64,000 nucleotides of DNA from Cyprinodon diabolis (Eukaryota; Chordata; Actinopteri; Cyprinodontiformes; Cyprinodontidae), in the NCBI GenBank assembly GCA_030533445.1, contig CM060076.1, positions 25,344,603 through 25,408,602 on the forward strand. Direction: 5' to 3'. This document shows positions 61,001 to 64,000 of the stretch, piece after piece; position 1 is the first letter of the stretch, and each line of letters opens with the position of its first letter. The notes under the pieces were generated by a model. That model was not told the DNA's origin. It ran no database searches and worked only from the letters and a program-made list of their open reading frames with translations. The translations under genes were made by a program, and so were the position numbers.

Positions 61001-62001
61001 TCTAATAGGGATTCATGTTCTGCTGCCACTGCCATTTGTCTTTTCCCAGGAACTTTAATGTGTTCTGCTATGGCTTCATCAGCTTGTGAGAATGAGATCT
61101 TAAAGAACAGTCCATCTTTGGATAATTTAATGCAGTCCCATGCTGTGTTGACCCATTCAGTGACTTGCTTTGCTTTTTGAACCATGGGTCCTAAGTCATG
61201 TGACTCATACTCGTCTGCAATCAGTAACGTGACATGTGGGGCTGAGTTGGTAACTTGGAACCATTCTGCTACATCTTTATTAGGAAATGTGACAACAGCT
61301 GCAGCTCCTTGTGGTCCAATCACTATGTCAGCATACTGGATGACAGTTGTTTTGTTATTTATGTCTTCATCCCAGCTTTTCTCGTAGTCTTCATGTGTTT
61401 TGCCTTTGTCATAAAACATGGTACAATGGAGAGGGAGAAAGGGTTCTTTGGAGTTCTCGTAGTGATTCATTATCAGGGGTCTCCATGTTTCCCACTCTAG
61501 TTGGAGGAAGGAAGTTGGTGATGTGAGTTTCAGCCAAAATACTTGGTCTTCTGGTTCATGACTTGTTGTCTGCGGGGTCTTTTGTAGACCCAGTGGCATC
61601 ATGTAGGCTTCATTGTCGTCTATTGCTTCAAAAGAAATTCCATTCGGGGTACATTTGATTTTAGCATTGAGCTGGCACAGCACATCTCTACCCAGCAGAT
61701 TTATGGGCGTATCTTCTGAGTAAAGCAGTGGTGCACACACAGTCTTTTCACCTATGATCATGGGAACTGGCTCAGTCATGGGTATTATTTGGGTTTTCCC
61801 AGAGAAACCTACTGTACGAATCTTTGATGCTGAGAGAGGCAGGCCAATTCCACTTTTCCCTATACAGGAGTAGGCCGCTCCTGTATCAATCATGAAGCGA
61901 TGACGACTGTCATATATTGTGACATCAATGGTGGGTTCTGTTTGTGGTCGTTGGGTTAATACAGGTAGAATGGCCTCTCCATCAGGTTTCTCTGGGCACC
62001 C
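57946..62001 (-). CDS. pol: Retroviral pol: protease, insert, reverse transcriptase, RNase H, integrase
   Basis: Reads on in frame after the gag UAG; the first Met is at 61893 and residues are numbered from it. Protease: FMIDTGAAYS with catalytic Asp 3 and a later LLGRDVL. Insert: about residues 105-295, described separately. Reverse transcriptase: Asp 423, LPQGF at 455-459, YVDD at 486-489. RNase H: acidic residues Asp 791, Glu 834, Asp 855, Asp 925. Integrase: zinc site His 1008, His 1012, Cys 1042, Cys 1045, then the catalytic triad Asp 1074, Asp 1133, Glu 1169 with 35 residues between the last two. All key catalytic residues are present. The frame ends early at 57946 because of the frameshift described at 57494-58012, so the last integrase module is lost. 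Translation would need UAG readthrough, giving one Gag-Pol polyprotein that the protease cleaves. Confidence 0.93.
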   Translation of the reverse strand, partial: GCPEKPDGEAILPVLTQRPQTEPTIDVTIYDSRHRFMIDTGAAYSCIGKSGIGLPLSASKIRTVGFSGKTQIIPMTEPVPMIIGEKTVCAPLLYSEDTPINLLGRDVLCQLNAKIKCTPNGISFEAIDDNEAYMMPLGLQKTPQTTSHEPEDQVFWLKLTSPTSFLQLEWETWRPLIMNHYENSKEPFLPLHCTMFYDKGKTHEDYEKSWDEDINNKTTVIQYADIVIGPQGAAAVVTFPNKDVAEWFQVTNSAPHVTLLIADEYESHDLGPMVQKAKQVTEWVNTAWDCIKLSKDGLFFKISFSQADEAIAEHIKVPGKRQMAVAAEHESLLEQVPEQVWSKSKTDVGLVKSTDPIKFTIKPNAKLPFQRQYPLKREAVEGIQPIITGLETAGVLKPTASPCNTPIFPIRKPNSNDYRLVHDLRLINAIVAEEIPVVPDPHTLLSNIPPGTKWFTVIDLCSAFFSVPVHPDSQYLFAFTYKGQQYTYSRLPQGFVHSPSIFNRVLANDLNHLDIPSTMLMYVDDILICSASKEQCERDSITVLTALAEGGHKVSKQKLQFCQQTVEYLGRQLSGDKRCIAPSQLEAITQMPKPRTVGHMLSFLGMAGYSRPWVCDYAIKTAPLRALIKAAGQGHQSAQLQWTDEAEGAFQLLKQDLQTAPALANPDYGKPFHLYVAERQGYACAVLMQDTPTGKQPIFYYSTKLDGVEEGLPPCYQGLAAAAFAYKKASVITMGHPIILYTSHQLHALLTSPRFVITQARRTGYEVLLSGPDLTIQRCTTINPATRMVLPTEGEPHDCLQETDTFMKVREDLYNHPIPSDLTLFVDGSCVRGETGNRAGYGIVQLNPDGTFTKVQSMSLDQPCSAQLAEIKALTAACKLATGKRVTIYTDSAYGYGVCHINASIWKQRGFVRTDGTPVTHGQAVVELIKAMQLPSALAIVKCAAHQTAKTPIAIGNNLADEAAKEATGSAVQGPMIHVTECEPITNLASLIEAQNNVSEAEKRLWVQRGAARLTHPHAGLWRSSRGHFVLPLSLLPTAIKIMHGPDHCSRAQVIQKLQAVWWSPYMTPMVDRELALCPHCPKYNVRKMFTQPLAHIPMPDGPFRHLMMDYVDMITRVQGKRYMLVVVCRFSRWVEACPTAKNDHKAAARFLCKEVFPRFGMPDTISSDNGPHFVSQVIQQMFKLLCITQKFGCVYHPQSQGSVERANGVLKSKIAKIIADSNNRLTWVDALPVALMAMRSQTNRITHLTPHEMLTGRPMPLPQVRGPLLQEVSLAQLEREMGDYLRSLTRIHRLIFQQVKAAHSRDETHIPVDVRDVQVGDSVFIRVFRRQWNEPLGKARLKLCLPLPLP
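61099..61551 (-). other. Insert domain in pol resembling a 2H phosphoesterase
   Basis: Residues about 115-265 of pol, between protease and reverse transcriptase. Two H-x-T motifs are visible: LPLHCTMFY (His 156) and SAPHVTLLIAD (His 220), 64 residues apart. Each is a hydrophobic-His-x-Thr-hydrophobic strand, and the second with its preceding Pro is very like the second motif of LigT/AKAP7-type 2H enzymes. Between them come a charged helix-like stretch and two hydrophobic strand-like segments. 2H enzymes cleave 2',5'- or 2',3'-linked phosphodiesters, for example 2-5A. The match is by eye to motifs and spacing only; a structural linker with chance motifs is the alternative. It is not a dUTPase: no dUTPase motif is present. 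Confidence 0.45.
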
Positions 62002-62004
62002 CTA
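62002..62004 (-). promoter_or_regulatory. In-frame UAG between gag and pol (readthrough site)
   Basis: Gag ends in UAG followed by G (UAG GGG), and the next 36 codons up to the protease Met stay open in the same frame. Gammaretroviruses make Gag-Pol by suppressing exactly such a UAG, helped by a downstream pseudoknot. A pseudoknot was not modelled here. Confidence 0.8.
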
Positions 62005-64000
62005 TAGCCAGTATATGTCTTGTCCCGTTCCATAGGTGGCTGGTCCAGCAGTAGGGGGCTGAGGTCCCATCCATGGGCTAGTGGGGCAATCTCTTTGCAT
62101 GTGTCCAACTTGTCCACATCCCCAGCATTGCAGTCTCCCTCGCTGTTGTCCCATGTCTGGACCTGCTTGAGGCATCTGCTGGTATTGGCCTTGAGGGGGC
62201 CTTCTTGGGGCTCCTTGTGGTCCCCTCCATCTTCCCCTCATGGGTGGCCCCCCTCGTCCCCTTCCAAACGTTGCTTGTTGGGGACCTCCTCCTTGGTTTA
62301 GATGCACATGAATAGGAGGAACTGGTTGAGGTTGGGTCTGCTGTGGCTGGGCTCCTCCTGCTGAATATTGCATTTGCTGTGTGGGCGGAGGGATGACAGG
62401 AGACACTACTGGTGCTTGTACCACTGCCTCCCCTGTTGGTGTACTCTCAGTTGAGGGTGTGGCTGCCACAGTTAGTGCTGCTTGGTGTTTGGGTCTCTCT
62501 TTTTCCTTTTTAGCCTTGGACAACTCTCCGATCTGCAGCTGGGTTAACTTGGTGGCCAGCATCTTGCTCTGGTCCTCAAAGGCCCGTTTTTCGGCCCGAT
62601 GCATGTTCACATAGTGGATAACATGCTCGGAGAACAGAGGCCACTCCATCTTCATGAGTCCCACAACTCCATCCAGTTTGGCTTGTACTTCTTTGGGCAT
62701 GGCCTCTCTGATGTAGGTTCTGAACAAGGGGCCAGATGTTTTCAGTTCACTCCCATCACTTCCAGTCTCTGTTTTCCATTTCTGTTGGAACCTGTGCAGA
62801 AACTGGGCGGGGCTTTCATCATCCTTTAGGCATTCTTGTCTCAGCTTAGTTGGGTCACTGCAGGTGGGGAATTTATTCCTCAAGGCTGCCCACACTTTGG
62901 GTCTTATTTGGTTGAATGGTATCTTGTCATACTGGTGTGAGGTCATGACCCTTGGAAGCTGGGCTTCGTCAAACACTTCTCTGGCTGCTGAGTGTCCTGC
63001 TGTCTTAATCAGCAATGCCTTGATGTCTCCAGCTGCCAGATTGATGCCTCCAGTGATTTCTTCCAGCTTTTCTATCCACCTGTCAGCACCATCTGCCAAC
63101 GGGGTCAGCCTTCCAGCAAGTGTGATCATGTCCATAAATGACCATGGCACATATCTGTCTTCTTGAGGTCCTTTAGACAGCAGGGGAGCCATATAGGCCT
63201 TTTTTTGATCTGACTCTGTCTTCTGCTGTCGTGCTTGGTACCTGGTCATCATTGAGTGAGGGCCGCTTTTTTCTATTTGCAGGTCCACTTCACATTCAGC
63301 TGTGAGTGGCTCCCGTCCTTTGGTCGCTGGTCTGTCTTTCTCCTTTAACCCCTTATGGCATGGGTCTGTTGACAGTGGCATGTCTGAGCCTTCTTCTTCC
63401 ATTCCATCATGCAACCAGTCGGTCTCCTCACTCTCTATGAAGACTTCCTCCTCGCTTCTTCTCTCCTCTCCCTCTTTTATTTTAGCTTCTTCAATCAAGG
63501 CCTTAGTCCATGGATTTGCCTGATCTGGGGCGTCATTTCGGGCCTGTTGTATGAGCTGCTCTGCTTCCATCCTTTTCTGTTTTTCTAATACTTCCTCAAA
63601 TTTCTTCAATTTTTCTTTCAAATGTTTTAGTCGTTTCCTTTGTACTTCTTTTTCCAATTTTTCCTCCTTCGCTATGAGTTTTACATATTCTTCCGTCAGC
63701 TCCACCACCTCCTGGTTTATTTGTTCCATTAGTTCTGGCGATTCATCCAAGACTAGCTTGATCACAGGCTCTGAGTGTTTTGCTGATTTTTTCAACGATG
63801 ACTTGGTCCTGGGTTCTGAGTGGCTTATGGGGCCTCTTTGATATGGTGAATGCCTGCGACGTGCTGGGGGTAGGGAGCGACTATGGGGAGCTTTTCTCCT
63901 TACTTCTGGGGTTCTCTCCCAATCGTCTTCTTCATCACGGTATTTACACTCTGTTTGTGGTGTGTAGTTTATTTCTTCTTCTGTTATTTCTATTTCTTCC
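62002..64000 (-). CDS. gag: Retroviral gag, 5' end outside the window
   Basis: Structural polyprotein of the virion core. The frame is open from the right edge of the window to the UAG at 62002, at least 665 codons; the codon at 63793-63795 is TTG, not a start. Visible regions in order: Arg/Ser-rich and Glu-rich N-terminal part; a long Lys/Glu coiled coil (about 63538-63741); a Glu-rich linker; a capsid-like region with a gamma-type homology motif (ESPAQFLHRFQQKW); a Pro/Gln-rich stretch; an RGG-type region (FGRGRGGPPMRGRWRG); and one CCHC zinc knuckle, CWGCGQVGHMQRDC, at 62086-62127, 28 residues from the end. A single knuckle is typical of gammaretroviruses. No internal stop is present. The matrix N-terminus and any myristoylation signal are out of view. 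Confidence 0.88.
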   Translation of the reverse strand, partial: EEIEITEEEINYTPQTECKYRDEEDDWERTPEVRRKAPHSRSLPPARRRHSPYQRGPISHSEPRTKSSLKKSAKHSEPVIKLVLDESPELMEQINQEVVELTEEYVKLIAKEEKLEKEVQRKRLKHLKEKLKKFEEVLEKQKRMEAEQLIQQARNDAPDQANPWTKALIEEAKIKEGEERRSEEEVFIESEETDWLHDGMEEEGSDMPLSTDPCHKGLKEKDRPATKGREPLTAECEVDLQIEKSGPHSMMTRYQARQQKTESDQKKAYMAPLLSKGPQEDRYVPWSFMDMITLAGRLTPLADGADRWIEKLEEITGGINLAAGDIKALLIKTAGHSAAREVFDEAQLPRVMTSHQYDKIPFNQIRPKVWAALRNKFPTCSDPTKLRQECLKDDESPAQFLHRFQQKWKTETGSDGSELKTSGPLFRTYIREAMPKEVQAKLDGVVGLMKMEWPLFSEHVIHYVNMHRAEKRAFEDQSKMLATKLTQLQIGELSKAKKEKERPKHQAALTVAATPSTESTPTGEAVVQAPVVSPVIPPPTQQMQYSAGGAQPQQTQPQPVPPIHVHLNQGGGPQQATFGRGRGGPPMRGRWRGPQGAPRRPPQGQYQQMPQAGPDMGQQRGRLQCWGCGQVGHMQRDCPTSPWMGPQPPTAGPATYGTGQDIYWL

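Larger units (their letters stand above)
54502..64000 (-). mobile_element. Class I (gamma/epsilon-like) endogenous retrovirus, 5' end outside the window
   Basis: Minus-strand order: gag, in-frame UAG, pol, env relics, accessory ORF, polypurine tract, 3' LTR. Gag and pol in one frame separated by UAG, a CCHC nucleocapsid, an HHCC integrase with a GPY/F-type end and env downstream point to the gamma/epsilon side of retroviruses. Gag-pol is open across about 6 kb, implying a fairly recent insertion; env and the integrase end are damaged. It lies antisense in the intron after the 49178-49447 exon. The 5' LTR, primer-binding site and gag start are beyond 64000, so target duplication and LTR-LTR divergence cannot be read. 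Confidence 0.92.

Noticed and set aside
61099..61551. dUTPase domain between protease and reverse transcriptase
   Set aside because: None of the five dUTPase motifs is present.
1..64000. CRISPR arrays, bacterial operons, rRNA
   Set aside because: None seen; repeats are eukaryotic microsatellites and transposons, and the coding style is vertebrate.

Overview
The window is vertebrate nuclear DNA, almost certainly from a ray-finned (teleost) fish. Reasons: widely spaced GT/AG-bounded exons of a neural cell-surface gene, two Tc1-like transposases with open reading frames, tRNA-headed SINEs with (GGAT)n tails of the kind common in teleosts, hAT, Harbinger and Kolobok elements, and a class I (gamma/epsilon-like) endogenous retrovirus. 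Nothing bacterial is present. The species cannot be named from the sequence.

Host gene. Four plus-strand exons (6609-6783, 36846-37042, 45830-45962, 49178-49447) join in frame with phases 1, 0 and 1. They encode the end of one Ig domain and two further Ig domains of an MDGA protein, best matched by memory to MDGA2, a GPI-anchored synaptic regulator that binds neuroligins. Introns are about 30.1, 8.8 and 3.2 kb, plus more than 14.5 kb after the last exon. Upstream and downstream exons lie outside the window or were not recognised. No second host gene was found.

Introns. Most of the rest is intron carrying layered insertions: a Tc1-like element at the left edge (1-1117); a 515-bp hAT MITE with a perfect 8-bp target duplication (5428-5942); LINE and hAT fragments near 11.4-12.1 kb; four SINE copies; three solo LTRs, each with a perfect 5-bp duplication (23237-23948, 27430-28073, 31957-32389); a three-level nest of solo LTR inside hAT inside Harbinger (25902-28528); two terminal-inverted-repeat elements of uncertain class (37466-38125, 41382-42337); a second Tc1-like element ending about 100 bp before an exon (44129-45731); a LINE relic split by a SINE (46684-48190); and a 762-bp Kolobok-type element flanked by TTAA and carrying a THAP-domain relic (50256-51017).

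Retrovirus. From 54502 to the right edge lies a minus-strand provirus, antisense to the host gene. In its own direction it shows gag (start beyond the window), a single in-frame UAG, pol (protease, a roughly 190-residue insert, reverse transcriptase, RNase H, integrase), an integrase tail in the -1 frame, a collapsed env, an unrecognised accessory ORF behind a plausible splice acceptor, a polypurine tract and the 3' LTR. Gag-pol is open over about 6 kb, while env and the integrase end are broken. The insert between protease and reverse transcriptase carries two H-x-T motifs in a context that resembles 2H phosphoesterases; this is the most unusual signal in the window.
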